Below, one piece after another: positions 25,815-38,729 of a stretch of 64,000 bases of DNA (position 1 is its first letter; every line of letters begins with the position of its first letter). The position numbers and the translations under genes were made by a program. Below the pieces are notes generated by a model. That model had not been told where the DNA came from and did no database searches. It worked only from the letters and a program-made list of their open reading frames with translations. This DNA is from Epiperipatus broadwayi (Eukaryota; Onychophora; Udeonychophora; Euonychophora; Peripatidae): positions 1,332,381 through 1,396,380 of the forward strand of contig JAQFVV010012489.1 in the NCBI GenBank assembly GCA_028023455.1. The letters run 5' to 3'.

Positions 25815-28800
25815 TTAGATCTGTATTGAATCAGCAGTAATATATTGTAACTGTCTAAAATGTATAGCTCAACTGCAAGCCATCCAGGAGCAATTTGCAT
25901 GGGATCTCCACATTCTCACATCACTGAATAAACAACATTTTCCTTTTATAGCCTGCTAAGATCAGCAAAGCACATGAGACTCTCTATCATATTCTAATTA
26001 AATTATTGATTTAAAAATAATGACAAATGCTAAAAAAATAATGAGACATTACAATTTATTTGCATGTATACAATTTTACAATACATGCACAATAGCATTA
26101 TTTGCCTATCAATTTTTTTAATAAGTTAGTAAGATTAATTATTTACAGCATCAGCAGTCAAGTTTATATACAGATAATATATGCTGTATTATAATATATT
26201 CTTAATAGTTTTTGAATAGAGATAACCTTGCTGCATAGACCAATGATTACAACTAATTATTATTATTATTACAGTTTTAAGATTTAATAAACCTACAATC
26301 TGAGGATACTCTAAATTTTTAAACTATTTATAGAACTGAACTGTCATAAATACTTTCAGGCTGTACATAATACAGGTAATTAACTAAATGTTATATGTAG
26401 GAATATAAGACACAGGAAAAAATATCTATGTTACATTAGTTATGAATATACATACACATGTGATGTAGGAATACTCTATACAATAGGAAATTTCATCTAT
26501 TGCATATTATTGTAAAGGTACTAAGTGTAAAAGTGATTGGCAATTGCAAAAGAATATCATCCAAGACATTTTACAAAAACAAATCAGATGATATGCAGTA
26601 GGAATGTCCATATACCACACACCAATTGTCTAAGTAAGATAATGACTGCAATTAATCAGCAGTCTTAATAGTATAACATGAATAATTAAACAAACAAATC
26701 TTATATATAAACAAGATAGCCTGAAATAAAGTTACAGCAATTCACCTATATCAATACACCCAAATTATCATTCTCTAAATCTGGAGGGTAGTTAGCTTAA
26801 TACTGTACATTATTTACAGATAATAAAAAAAAGCAATCCTAATTTATTCTATTTATGCAGCCTGTTTATACTGGAGGTAGCAGAAATGGCTGGTTTTAAA
26901 ATACTAAATTTTTAAAAGCATGGCCAGAGATTGTAATAATAATCTAATTGCTTTTTATAAAAAAAATATTATTTTAAATTTACCTCACCTGAATTGTAAT
27001 GTGATTAAATAAAACAAAATAGCAGTATCTTGCCATACTAGATTATAAACAGATTTGCATGTGTGTGATCAAGTGTGTCAGCAGTATGAGGTAGCATGGA
27101 TAGTTGTGAGTCATGTAAAAGTCTGAGTTCAAACCCCCTATATATTACATATTGAAGTGCAGATTTAAAAAGCCTGTACTGTAGAAAAAAATTATATATT
27201 AATAATTTATAAAATAATTTTCATTATAATGGAGATAAATATGTAATGTTTATACTAAAAATTTATACTAAGATATTTTTAAATTTCATACCTATTCTCT
27301 TTCATCACTAAGAGTTTGAACTCAAATTTCAGCTTTTAGCAGACTTCATTTATTCAAGTATAGATATGGCATTGGTAGGCTTTAATCATACTATTTTTAA
27401 TTCCACAGGCAGCATCAGATGGTAGTTTAATTTTTGAGTGATGACTGTTTTCTCATCAAAGGAGTAGACACTTGATGTTTCATATATAATGACCACAATG
27501 TTGTTCCTACATTAGCTGATGGCTCCTTTCCATACTTCTTCATGAATCTCAGACCTGCACTTTTCTGGCTGGCAAAAATAAAATAAATTGCAGCATTACT
27601 ACTCTTCCCATGTGTTTTTCAATACCAAGCCCCATAAGCATATTGAAGGCACAATCAAGAACTAATTAGTAGTAATAATGATTCATAATCAATAACAGTT
27701 CAGCAATCAAAGTATATCTTTCAGCAATAAGCAATAAAAGTATTTCAAGCACAATAATTTATAACCCTATTTATAGTTCATGGAGTTAGTTTATCAGCAA
27801 AATTTGATCCATCAGTTGTTGTTTCAATCCTTTGATTTATGGGTGGTAGATAAATCTTCAACTTCATTTTGGTATGCAGCATATTATCCAATCATGACAG
27901 TGACAAAAAATTATCTTTAAAAGGGATGACCAGACTAAATAACATGAAATACTTATCTTCTTCATTAATCGATCTGCTTATAAGAATTTTAATTACATTT
28001 TCTAAGATCATGCCATTTCCACTTTATAATTGTTAATAAAAAACATTTTATTCTAACATACTTTTAAAATAAACTTATAATTAATCATGACATATACATT
28101 CATCTCTGCATATAAATTGGATATATAATTTTTCTTTATTAAAATTGTTGAAAATCTTTATTCTTAAAATAAACTTCTAATTTTTTTTAAATTACAGGCA
28201 TGAAGCATATATAAATATCACTTTAAAATGCTAAAATAAGATGAACATTAATAAGATCATGAGATTAGCAATGTATACATAGCTCTATATTTCTAGACAA
28301 ACATTGATATGTAATTATATAATAATTGTTAACTCAAATTACACACTAAATCAAACTATTATGACAAATTAAATAAAATATTTCATGCCAGTAAAGACAA
28401 TAGTCATGTTTACAGTAGGGCATAAACTTAAGGACTAGATATAATTTCTATATAAGGGAAAATGGCACATAAATATTCACCAAATATAAACAGACTACCA
28501 AAGAGTATATCACTGACCAAATAATCATCGATATATTTCATGTAATTGCTTTTCTCTGACATCCATTTTCATTTATGCATAATGGTATTACAATCTGAAT
28601 TCAGATTGAACAAACCCATAGAGAAACTTTCTCAACTTTTCCTATCCTGTTATTATCCCTAAACTAAAATTCATCAGAATACGTGAAAGAAAGGAATGTA
28701 TAACCACTTAGTTATTCATTTATATATAAACAACACTCATGTACATTTAAAAGAACTGAAAAATAAAGTCAACTTCATGAAGATATATATACACATACAA

Positions 28801-30892
28801 ATGTATTGCCAATCCTGTCTATATTTCCGCGTAGATTATTTTCCCACTTGACTTTATTAAAAGTGAATCATTTATTTAACTTACAAAAGAGGGTAATTAA
28901 AACAATGAGCAAGCACAGATTACCATATGTTAAGTGAGATATACTTGTCTATTTATAGAAAAATAATTAAACTATTATTGTTTGAGTTGGCAACCATACA
29001 ATAAATAATAAACAAAAGAAAAATATAAAAAAAGACTTCTTAATTTCAGAATAACACTATTATTAACAATATATAAAAAAAATAAGAATATGGGGAAATA
29101 TTTATAGAGTCCTTTTATTGACGTATTTGACAGCATATTCTTTTCTTTTTTTATGTATATATGAATATATTACTGATAGAAACAGTCTCAATAAATTTTT
29201 GATTAATTCTCTTCTTGAAAATAAGTGAATTTAAATAGCATCTGACTTGTATTAGAGTTTCTCTCGATTTTTCTTCATTCTAATTAATATAATTTTACCT
29301 ATTGAACTTGGCAGATGTTTATGCTTCTAATTGAATTTCTCTTTTAAAGCAGACAAATTCAGAGTAAAGCAAATAAATGATAAATACTCACAGACACTAT
29401 AAAGTATTATATCTTCTTCCACTCAGTGACCTTTATATACTGCAATTTATATTACATTGATCAGATAAAAAAAAGCACCTTAAAACTATTTAAAAACTGT
29501 GTTTGATTTTTACATTATAGAAAAAAAATTAGTTTACTTTCTTCAATATATAGTCTAGACAATATATATCACTCTTTTACTTTAGTTTTTCTAGCCTGTC
29601 AGCCAAAAGGAAAAGAATAAATCAACTAAGAATCCTAAATGATCTATTAACCAACAAAATTTTATTTTTCTCTACAATATATTTTTATGTACTATCTTTA
29701 TATTTTAAACATTTTCCAACCAGGTCCCTATATCATTAGCTATTTCCAATCTTCATCTTCTTTTGACATAATAGATAGCCTTCCACAAAGAAATGTTTTA
29801 TTAGCCACCAAATTTTTTTCTTTCTTTTACAGAAAAGATAGTAATTAATCACTTAATAATGCTTAAATATATCAAGCAATTATTTATTTTATATAAATAA
29901 AGTTTAAAGTATAAATTTCAAATTTTAGAAGAAAAAATAAAAAGGGTATTAAAAAAAGGTATTTTTCTCAACTTTTTGGCAATGAACCAAATGTGAAAAA
30001 ATACACTAAGACATAAGGATAGAAATTCCTATATAATTCATCAAATACAACACATTTTTACACCAGTTAATGAGTATAATTGATGCCCCAAAATGCATTG
30101 TAAGTCAATGTCCTCACATCAAAAAATGTGTTGCTATGGGAAAAAAATTTGTTACTTTAAATTCAAAATATATAAAAAATTTGACTAATTAATTAATAAA
30201 CATGTTAATGAATAAACATCTTTCTAAGCATATTATTAAAAAAAGTACTATATGTGCCTAATTATTCTGTATAAAATATTTTTATTAGCTATGATGCTTT
30301 AAATATATAATTATATTTTTTCTTTGAGAGACAACCATTTTGTTTTTTAATTAGTGAGATCCATTAAAAATTAAAATAAAAAATTAGAACGAAAAAATTA
30401 ACAAATTACAATGTACATTTAAAAATGCTTAAAAAATATTTTAACTTTAACTTAATGTACATTTTAAAATTTATTATTGCATTTTATGTTTATTATCAGT
30501 CTTTTATTTTTATAATTAATTAACAGAACCATTCTTAATTTTTTTTTTTTTTAAAGTTTTGCAAATTGCATTTCTTTTATATAAATGCAGTGAAAGTAAA
30601 TAAAATTTAGTAAAGAAATATAATGAACAGATAATGGCTGAAGTTTTAACAATTTAAATGATTAAATCTTTTTTTTTGCCAATACTAAAAGTATACATTG
30701 TTAACAGCCACTACAATCTGGAAATAATTATGAGTTTATTGGTTTCAATTTTAGCAAATAAATGATATTTTTAAATTAGTTTAATAACTTTTAATCATAT
30801 AAAATTGATTGTTAACTGCATTAGACATGAAATCATTTTTTCATTCAAAATAATTTATAATTATGTGTAATATTTTACAATTATAATTAATT
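25815..30892. other. AT-rich spacer with a weak coding-like patch at 27.4-27.6 kb
   Basis: Mostly AT-rich non-coding sequence. At about 27,425-27,565 the minus strand has a frame reading QKSAGLRFMKKYGKEP onward for about 45 codons to a TAA, preceded by TTTTTGCCAG, which resembles a splice acceptor. A second frame in the same place is also mostly open, so I cannot tell an exon from a transposon remnant. See also the family A fragment at 27,060. Confidence 0.4.
27060..27147 (+). mobile_element. Fragment of hammerhead family A 3' end
   Basis: The block GTGTGTGATCAAGTGTGTCAG through AAAGTCTGAGTTCAAA matches 6,084-6,155, the terminal part of family A copy 1. No ribozyme core is retained. Confidence 0.6.
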
Positions 30893-31612
30893 TTAAGGCA
30901 GTATGTAATTTGCTTACACTGAATATTTCTTATATATGTGATTAGAGCGATTTAAACTAAAAAATTTTTAGTCTATTCACCAGTCCATTTCAATCAACTG
31001 ATGCATATAACCACACACATGCAGAAAAGATACATAATCCCTGATATATGTATTTTGTGCAGAACTAACACATCATTTGAAATGGATCTTAATATCCCAC
31101 ATATATATACAATCAATGCTTGGTTTATATAACTGACTCAAACTTTAATAGACAGGATTCAATCTTCTCACCCTTCCAACTATTCAACCACCCATTTCAT
31201 TGAAAAACCTATGATAAAATGTTCAAAGCTTTTATTGGATGTGATATTGTAGTTATACTCATGCAGACATTATGTCAATCTAACCCCTTATCAGACCATT
31301 ACATATTGCCATAACTACTTAGATGTAATCCATTTTCCAAGCACTATGTAATTCTAAGGCAGTATGTAGTTTGTTATACTGAATTTTTCTTACTTATATG
31401 TAATTAGAGGGATTTGAACTGAGTACTGATTGTATATAAATGTAGGAGATTATGATTTGGCCCAACTGATGAGTACTAGTTCTACACAAAATACATGTAT
31501 TGGGAATCGTGTGTGTTGACAGATGTATCAGTTGATTGAGATGGAGTAGAGAATGAATGGATTGAAATGCCCTTATTTCATATCCCTCTAATTAATTGGT
31601 AATTAATGTATG
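30893..31612. mobile_element. Decayed family A hammerhead elements with flanking direct repeat
   Basis: A segment beginning AAGGCAGTATGTA occurs directly at 30,893-30,960 and 31,354-31,420. Between them, 30,961-31,310 is a decayed minus-strand family A body (block TTCAAAGCTTTTATTGGATG near 31,230; degraded core near 31,070). After the second repeat, 31,421-31,612 is a plus-strand family A piece with a hammerhead-like motif. The direct repeat plus opposite-sense copies suggest one composite insertion like those at 25.2 and 31.8 kb, but much older. Confidence 0.5.
31461..31505 (+). ncRNA. Decayed hammerhead motif, family A
   Basis: CCCAA, CTGATGA (31,466-31,472), a disrupted stem II that keeps G-C at 10.1-11.1, AAAA where GAAA is expected, ATACATGT, then ATTGGG. 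G12 is lost, so cleavage is not expected. The motif is useful as evidence of the ancestral G-C pair at the base of stem II. Confidence 0.5.
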
Positions 31613-31897
31613 TATTTTCTGCTACAAGTAAAATAATGTTCATAAGAATTTTAATAAATAATATTGAATGAGTGAGTTATCTAATGTACATATTTTAAAT
31701 TTTAATATTAATAAATCTTTGTTGTTATATGTAATCAAAGTGTGTTTTTGATTATTTATTGTATTGAATTGATAAAAAATCAAGTCAGATGACCTAATTT
31801 TAATAAAGCTCCTATGTCTGAAAGTTTCAGATTTTCTTCTCAATAGTTAGGCATTGATAAAATGCTGGACTAGTTCTAGTATTTTTATTCCCTAGCA

Positions 31898-31937
31898 CCT
31901 CACTGATGACGCTAGAGGCAGAAACCGCGGTCTGAGG
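31898..31937 (+). ncRNA. Type I hammerhead ribozyme motif, family C, first copy
   Basis: Stem I CCTCA (31,898-31,902) / TGAGG (31,933-31,937), with a further CCC/GGG beyond an internal loop; CTGATGA (31,903-31,909); stem II GC/GC around TAGAG with C-A at 10.1-11.1; GAAA (31,921-31,924); stem III ACCGCGGT, self-complementary with no loop; C17 at 31,932 in a GUC triplet, the preferred cleavage triplet. All core bases are intact except for the weak stem II base pair. Confidence 0.82.
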
Positions 31938-32266
31938 TTGAGGGTATTTTTGAAGCTTCATAAGAGTTTGTTTTTAACTCACTCTATATATAACATTTGT
32001 AAATAGGAGCTTTATTAAAATTAGGTCATCTGACTTGATTTTTTATCAATTTAATTTTAGTTTTTTGCTATTAATGCTTTGGCGATTTTATATTGCTAGA
32101 GCTATTAATATATGGTGTATCTGAACTTAGTTCAGTTCCATATGGCTATTTGAGTTAGATAGCTGGATTTTTGGACATTTAAATGTCTGAAAGTTTCAGA
32201 TTTTCTTCTCAATAATTAGGCATTGATAAAATGCTGGACTAGTTCTAGTATTTTTATTCCCTAGCA

Positions 32267-32306
32267 CCTCACTGATGACGCTAGAGGCAGAAACCGCGGT
32301 CTGAGG
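32267..32306 (+). ncRNA. Type I hammerhead ribozyme motif, family C, second copy
   Basis: Identical in all 40 positions to the copy at 31,898-31,937. Predicted cut after 32,301. Identity between the two copies over about 180 bp, with only a few differences outside the motif, argues for a fairly recent insertion or for both being copied from one tandem template. Confidence 0.82.
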
Positions 32307-32379
32307 TTGAGGGTATTTTTGAAGCTTCATAAGAGTTTGTTTTTAACTTACTCTATATATAACAATTATTGTATTGAAT

Positions 32380-33055
32380 AAAAACTAGCATTGTTTTTAT
32401 AATTGTTAATGAGGAAAATCTTTTTAATAAGGATATGTCATGAATGAAAGTACTGACAATGTTGGATAAAAATAGAAGAAAATACATTATTTGTATTTTA
32501 ATTTTATAATCAATACAATATTATATTTCAATTTTATAATCAACACAATATCATATACTGTACAATGCATAAGCTCTATACTGTATTATGCATTTTTAAC
32601 ATCAATGTCAACATTTGATTTTCCATGAAATGGCTTTAGTAAAATCATTGATGTCATAAAATCTTACAAAATGGCCACCATTTAAAAAAAAAAGGTAATT
32701 GTTTTTAAAAAAAAGTTTTGCAATTTTTTTAAGTGAATAATTAATTGTAAATTAAAATAATGGGTATAAATTGATGATCACCACTATGGTAAAACTTGCA
32801 TTTTAAAGATCTGTTAGTAATTGGAATAAAAGTTTACTTCTATGAGTTTATTTGTAATTATTACAATATTAATCCCTGATTTAATAGTTAATAAAGATTT
32901 AATTCATGCTAATCCTTAATTGTATAAGAAAAAGTGAAGAGATGAATTTTGCTCAATATATAGAGACAGAATATATAGGGACAAGGGAGAAAAAATAAAG
33001 ATAAATTAATGTAATTCCCCATATATTTTTGTGATGAATAATAATTAATTAATTA

Positions 33056-33095
<40 letters not shown>

Positions 33096-33564
33096 TGCAC
33101 CAGTTAAAAGCACAGTATAACAATATAACCTCTCCAGACATATTTGAGGTCACCTGGTCACTCATTAGAGAGCAGTCCAACTATAAGCTGCCAAGACCAC
33201 AATAGATAACATTGACAACCTTCTTGGATATTTTATCTGCTTCATAATATAACTAGCTACATAAAAAACTATGTTTTAGAGACTCCCTACAATAGTTTAT
33301 TATTATAGACTATCTAACTGGACAGTCAAGTTCAAGGCAAATGAATTTTAATTCAAAAATCATGACCATTTTTTTTATACATTCAATATTATGTTATATA
33401 GAAAATATCATTAACAACAATCATGTTCAATTACCAATGTTCATATAATTGTACTGTAATCAGCAATGTTAATCAAATTTTATATAATAACAAACAAAAA
33501 TTATATTTGAAATACCTTTATAAGCCTTCCAAAATCTTTTTGGTTAATAAACTATATTGTTAAA
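32380..33564. other. AT-rich spacer with TTAA/TAA microsatellite
   Basis: No coding region. A TTAA then TAA repeat lies at about 33,041-33,093. Confidence 0.6.
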
Positions 33565-33690
<126 letters not shown>

Positions 33691-34126
33691 AGGGTTTTTA
33701 ATAATAATAATAATAAACCCTCCAAGTCATTATGATATCAGCAACAACACTAGTCAGAGCCTTCAGTTATCTCATGCAACACCCATCAATCTGAAAGCCC
33801 ATTCAGTGACACCATTACTGAGTCTACACACACATAACCTAGATGACCACACACAAAACATTTCTGGCCCAATATCCAGCCAATCACAAAGGTGAAATAA
33901 CCAGAATTACTGCAAGAATGCCAACAAATCTTACCCTGTCAACTAACTACTACTAGATTTATCAAGGAACCCAGTCAACACTGTTAACAAGATGTTCATG
34001 CAAATCATAGACCCAATTTCATAATACCTCTTACCAGTAGTCAGAGACAATCCCACACTCTCTGAAAAACAAAAGGAAACCAGTTAGGCCTAAGAAAAAC
34101 CAAGCAAGCAAGAAAACAATAACAAA

Positions 34127-34469
34127 AGATACATCTTTCAAAAGTGAACTAATCTAAAATATTCAAATCCTCATGCATATTAACCACACTCCCAAAACCT
34201 CAGTCATCCAACTTTAGAAGGATCTTGATTATCAAATCACAGCACATGAACATCACCCAGTATATTAAACCTACCAAGTCTCAACATGGTGATACTAGAT
34301 ACATCTTTCAAAAGTGAACTAATCTAAAATATTCAAATTCTCATGCATATTAACTACACTCCCAAAACCTCAGTCATCCAACTTTAGAAGGATCTTGATT
34401 ATCAAATCACAGCACATGAACATCAACCAGTATATTAAACCTACCCAGTCTCAACATGGTGATACTAGA
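34127..34469. repeat. Tandem duplication, 170-bp unit, within the LINE
   Basis: Two adjacent copies with a period of 170 bp and very few differences (block CTTTAGAAGGATCTTGATTA in each). They lie just upstream of the endonuclease remnant. This could be a duplicated 5' UTR monomer, as in some LINEs, or a later duplication. Confidence 0.85.
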
Positions 34470-35057
34470 CTCCTCACTCAATAGCATCTACCCATACAGC
34501 AGCTTTCAAGCCCCTCAAAAGCAAAGCAACAATCCACTTCTCCCTCTGACATCCATGAGATTTAAAATTATATCATTAAACTGCAGAGGAATCAACTCAA
34601 CTGCCAATTACACAAGTTAAACAGTGAAAAACATCATCCGACTGCATGTTCTGGAGCTTCTGCAGACAAAAATATACGGTAGTAAAAAATTAATCCAACT
34701 GCATCTCTCAATAGGTAATGTTTCAGAACATGTTTTAGAAATACATCATCAACATCTGCACAGTCATTATTGCTTCAATTTGTTCTTCCTCAGTCTTTAA
34801 GACCTTACACATGATTCTTATTTATTAATTATCACACTTTGGCACCATGCTATCACAATCAACATTATATTTGCATATGTTCCCACATGCCTGAAAACCA
34901 TAGCAAACATAATCAGCATCAACAATTTATTGCTATGATCTACCACCTACATGACAATTCCAATAGATGACTTCAATCTAGGCTATTCACCATTCATATC
35001 CAGATGACTGCTAGCCATTCCCTTCATAAGTGCCAATGGGTTTCTACCACCTGGTGC

Positions 35058-35133
35058 AATAATTTCCACAACTCACAACATGCCACTCTCATTGCAATAA
35101 TTTCCACAACTCACAACATGCCACTCTCATTGA
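35058..35133. repeat. Tandem duplication, 38-bp unit
   Basis: Two exact adjacent copies (ACTCACAACATGCCACTCTC) inside the endonuclease remnant. Confidence 0.85.
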
Positions 35134-37991
35134 CCTCTACTTTTATTCCCCATATGTTACAACATCTAATTAAACTGGATCTCATTCCTTCCACAATCTC
35201 TGATCACTCAGTACAGATGCTCACTCTTAACCTCAAATACATTCACACTATCACTGTGCAGCTTGATAGACCAACTGGCTCTTCCCTTATGCTACCACTC
35301 AGTTTCTGTTTTTGGTGACATGTTATGATGTGCAAGCTGGAAAATCCATACATCTACCCTGTCATAATGTATATAGCATTCATAAATATACTACTTTTCA
35401 ATATTTGACATGTAACATGCCAAATCCCCCCTCTGTCCCATTTAATTGTGCTGGCTAATAAGCTTTATAGAAGAATCACAAGATTAAAACCTACTCATCA
35501 CATCCAGCAACAATTAGATAAGCTCACACAAACTTACCAACAGACATGCCAACTGATCAAAAAATACCTAGTGACCAAGATGAAAAGCATCTGTCTCGCA
35601 CAATAGCATATCTGGACCCAGCAATTTATATGTTAGTCCCTTGGTGACTCTTTCAATATTTGAGTCCCTATGGAACTGTAGATGAGGGGAGTTACCTATG
35701 CATATGATACTTTCCATCTACCAATATTTCCAGTGAAAGCTACAAAGTTTAAATCATTCCCATATTTTTTTATCCCCCAGAAAAATGCACCCCCTTCCAT
35801 GAAAAATACTCAGGAAACCAAAGAATATCTGCTTACATTTTTTTTGCACCTTAGTAAACTTACCAGTAGATTTCTTACTGACATTTCCATTTTTCTCAGC
35901 AAATATACAAAGTCAAGCTCCTGTTTTCCATTACCATTGTTACCTTTATCAAATGACCAACATCAATTCTGCCTTACCTATATCCTATTTCAAAGGGTTC
36001 ACTGGGAATAAAGACTTAGGAAAAGGTTGTTAAAGACCAGTCAGAGCCCTATCTACTTTCATTCATTTCACCAGGGTAATTTTCAAACAGAAGTTCATCC
36101 ACCACACAGACTGCACTCATGTTCAACCCATTGGTGAAATCTGTTCAAGACTGAAAAAAATTATACTCCTCTAGCAGTACAATTTGATATTGAATGTGAC
36201 TATGATTCAGTGCACATTAAAATACTAAAGGATATGCTTGTGACTACTACTATCCTATGAACATTTTATACCTTATCATCAACCTGGATACTGAGTCATG
36301 AGATTCATATCACCCTCAGTGGTATGAATTCTCAATCATCTACCCCTGCTCAATCCATCTCACAAAGATAATCTCTAAACTCACTCATATTTATCTACTA
36401 TATTAACCCACTTTTTATTCAAATTTAACAAAAAGTAACAGGTATCTGCATTCCTACAACCAGCACTTCATCACATGTATTACCTGAATAGATGATATAT
36501 CCATCTTCCTGCCTTCATATAAATACTTGCCAATACTTCAAAAGATCCTCAAAGACATCATAACCACTCACAAATCACATTTAATCTGGAAAAAACTGCA
36601 GCCTGTTCACTGTATACCAATAAGTATTACACTTAAACCTTTAAAGGCCAACCTAGTATTTCTAGGCTTTTTATTTAATAGGAGGCACACATTATGGTAC
36701 AGTCTTTTCAAAAAAAGCTCAGAGATGACACAATCCAAATTAATAACTTTCTATCCAGGGAATAATTCTCAGTTTATTCAAAAAACCCTACTGCCTATCA
36801 TCAAATTCACAAAATCATTTATAACCAATATACATTAATGTGGGGAAAAAGATGGTGTACATATTACTTAAACATCTCAAGCTTCCTCCAACTCAGAATG
36901 GATTGAGACTTTACAGCATATAATTTTTTCAAATACAGGAAATAGTGAACATTTTGTTTTGACCATGGACCATTTTCCAGCATTAAACTAACTAAATTCC
37001 TTTTACAGTCACTGACAGGCCCATCTACACTACTGGAAATATTCCACCTCTCATTCAAACAAGGCAGGCTATCCCCATTCCAATTTTACTCCAACAGATT
37101 AAAAACATCTACTGACAAACTTTCTCCATGCTATATCCTAGCATTCCACCAGCATAACTCCACCTTCATGTTGGGTATCAGCAACAAACAGCTTCTTCAA
37201 GGCTTCAGAAAATGGTCACTGGAGCAAAGTTCTTTAATTTCTTGCTCCAGATCAACTTCTACAAATTGCCTATCTCCTTTTCTTTATGACACTGCTGGCT
37301 TTGCAACAGCATAAATCCATTTTGTGGCCTATGCCATGCTGCAGAGTATGCACAGCAGCATATATCTTTCCTTGGTACATACAAACAGCCAAACCTCCTT
37401 GCAGGACATAATACACTCCTAACAGAAGCCTAAGACACCCACAGATCTTGCCAACATCATTATATTGTATGGGTGTTGGTGTAATCACTGAAAATTTACC
37501 CTGAACCACAACACCAGAAGATATTCATTCACATTTACCAACAAATCAGGATGTTAAAATTGCCAACCTGGTCCCTTCTCAAACAATCTGCCAATCTCTA
37601 ATACAACTGTATACCAATCAATGATGGGGAGTCTTGCCAAGCCATTACTCAGCCAAAATTGATCACTCACACTTAATCTGTAATCTAACCAGAAATCAAA
37701 ATGCATGGCAAGGATTGACAGCCACCACCCACAGGCATCATGTACTGAAATGGCTAAAACCATCTAAGCTGCAAGTGCAACATCACGGGAATATATCAAG
37801 GGGCTATGTGGCAGACTAAGTAACCAGTTTAATGCAAAAGTTAAATGCTCCTAAGTGCAAAATCCCATTCAGCAAAAATAATGACATAACATCAGATCAG
37901 TTCCCCTTCATTCCAATCCTCTTTCCCACTAAGAGACTTTATATAAAGTCTGGTAATACTCTTCCAATATTGTCTACATATTGTAACAAAA

Positions 37992-38120
37992 ATTAAGAAA
38001 TCTTATGTATGAATTATTTGGATTAAACACATGTTTAATTTATGTAATTATGTCAATTAAGAAATCCTTATGTATAAATTATTTGGATTAAACACATGTT
38101 TAATTTATGTAATTATGTCA
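37992..38120. repeat. Tandem duplication, about 64-bp unit
   Basis: Two adjacent near-identical copies containing ATTATTTGGATTAAACACAT, at the 3' edge of the LINE remnant. Confidence 0.85.
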
Positions 38121-38309
38121 ATGTAATAGTCCTATGTATCCATCATGTCATAAGTCGTATGTGATCAAGTCCAAATTAGTACATATAACAATCACTCCAA
38201 TCAACCTATTACTATATCATAAAGGCATACATTTATGTAATCTTGTAATGTAAACATATCCTACATAAATCATGTAACCTTTGAGAAATAATAAAGATTA
38301 TTGTTGAAA

Positions 38310-38324
38310 CATAATAATAATAGC

Positions 38325-38377
<53 letters not shown>

Positions 38378-38420
38378 TGATGATGATAATGATAACAATA
38401 ATAATAATAATAATAACAAC
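38310..38420. repeat. AAT/GATG microsatellite
   Basis: AAT units with a short ATG interruption. The poly-Tyr open frame on the minus strand is repeat-encoded. Confidence 0.9.
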
Positions 38421-38729
38421 ATATTATTTTAATTAAGTAATCCATTACATTCATGCTGCAGTCTATGAAACATCATCAGAAGAATTAAAATAGATATGTT
38501 TAACCATACATTATAATACAAAGTCATCCTTATTCCAGATTAAAAAAATCAATCAAAAAAGAACAAAGTTTATATATGAATTTAACCAATATATGAATCA
38601 CAAATAGATTCACTAATATTATATGCTGGTGCATAAAACTATTTACATCCCATCTTATAACTATTGACATTTACTTTTCAGCAAATTTTTTTTTTAAGAA
38701 ACTTCAACATCTTACCAAATTATAACTTT

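Larger units (their letters stand above)
31756..32379 (+). mobile_element. Retrozyme-like hammerhead retroelement family C with target-site duplication
   Basis: A 14-bp direct repeat TTATTGTATTGAAT at 31,756-31,769 and 32,366-32,379 bounds the insertion (31,770-32,365). Inside: an inverted piece 31,770-31,815, which is a perfect reverse complement of 32,003-32,048; a direct repeat of about 180 bp at 31,816-32,000 and about 32,184-32,363, nearly identical; and one hammerhead in each repeat. The two predicted cut sites are 369 nt apart, so self-cleavage of a transcript would release a 369-nt unit. There is no open frame. This layout fits small non-autonomous hammerhead retroelements related to Penelope-like elements. 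Confidence 0.85.
33710..37985 (+). pseudogene. Long decayed LINE (third family) with endonuclease and RT remnants
   Basis: This region is visibly less AT-rich than its surroundings. Plus-strand fragments in order: FKIISLNCRGINS near 34,560 (start of an APE-type endonuclease); a DDFNLGYSP-like block near 34,965 (GDFN box); STISDHSVQMLTL near 35,190 (SDH box); FDIECDYDSVHIKILKDML near 36,185 (RT motif A); IDDISIFLPSYKYLPILQK near 36,490 (active-site box, first residues altered); then LKANLVFLGFLFN and a C-terminal tail to about 37,980. Many stops and frameshifts. The clade is not resolved; L1/Tx1-like and CR1-like are both possible. No open reading frame survives. Confidence 0.65.

Noticed and set aside
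37270-37763. Minus-strand frames over the plus-strand LINE remnant
   Set aside because: Shadows of the plus-strand LINE remnant; no motif in the minus frames.
38233-38454. Poly-Tyr open frame
   Set aside because: Encoded by an AAT microsatellite on the opposite strand.
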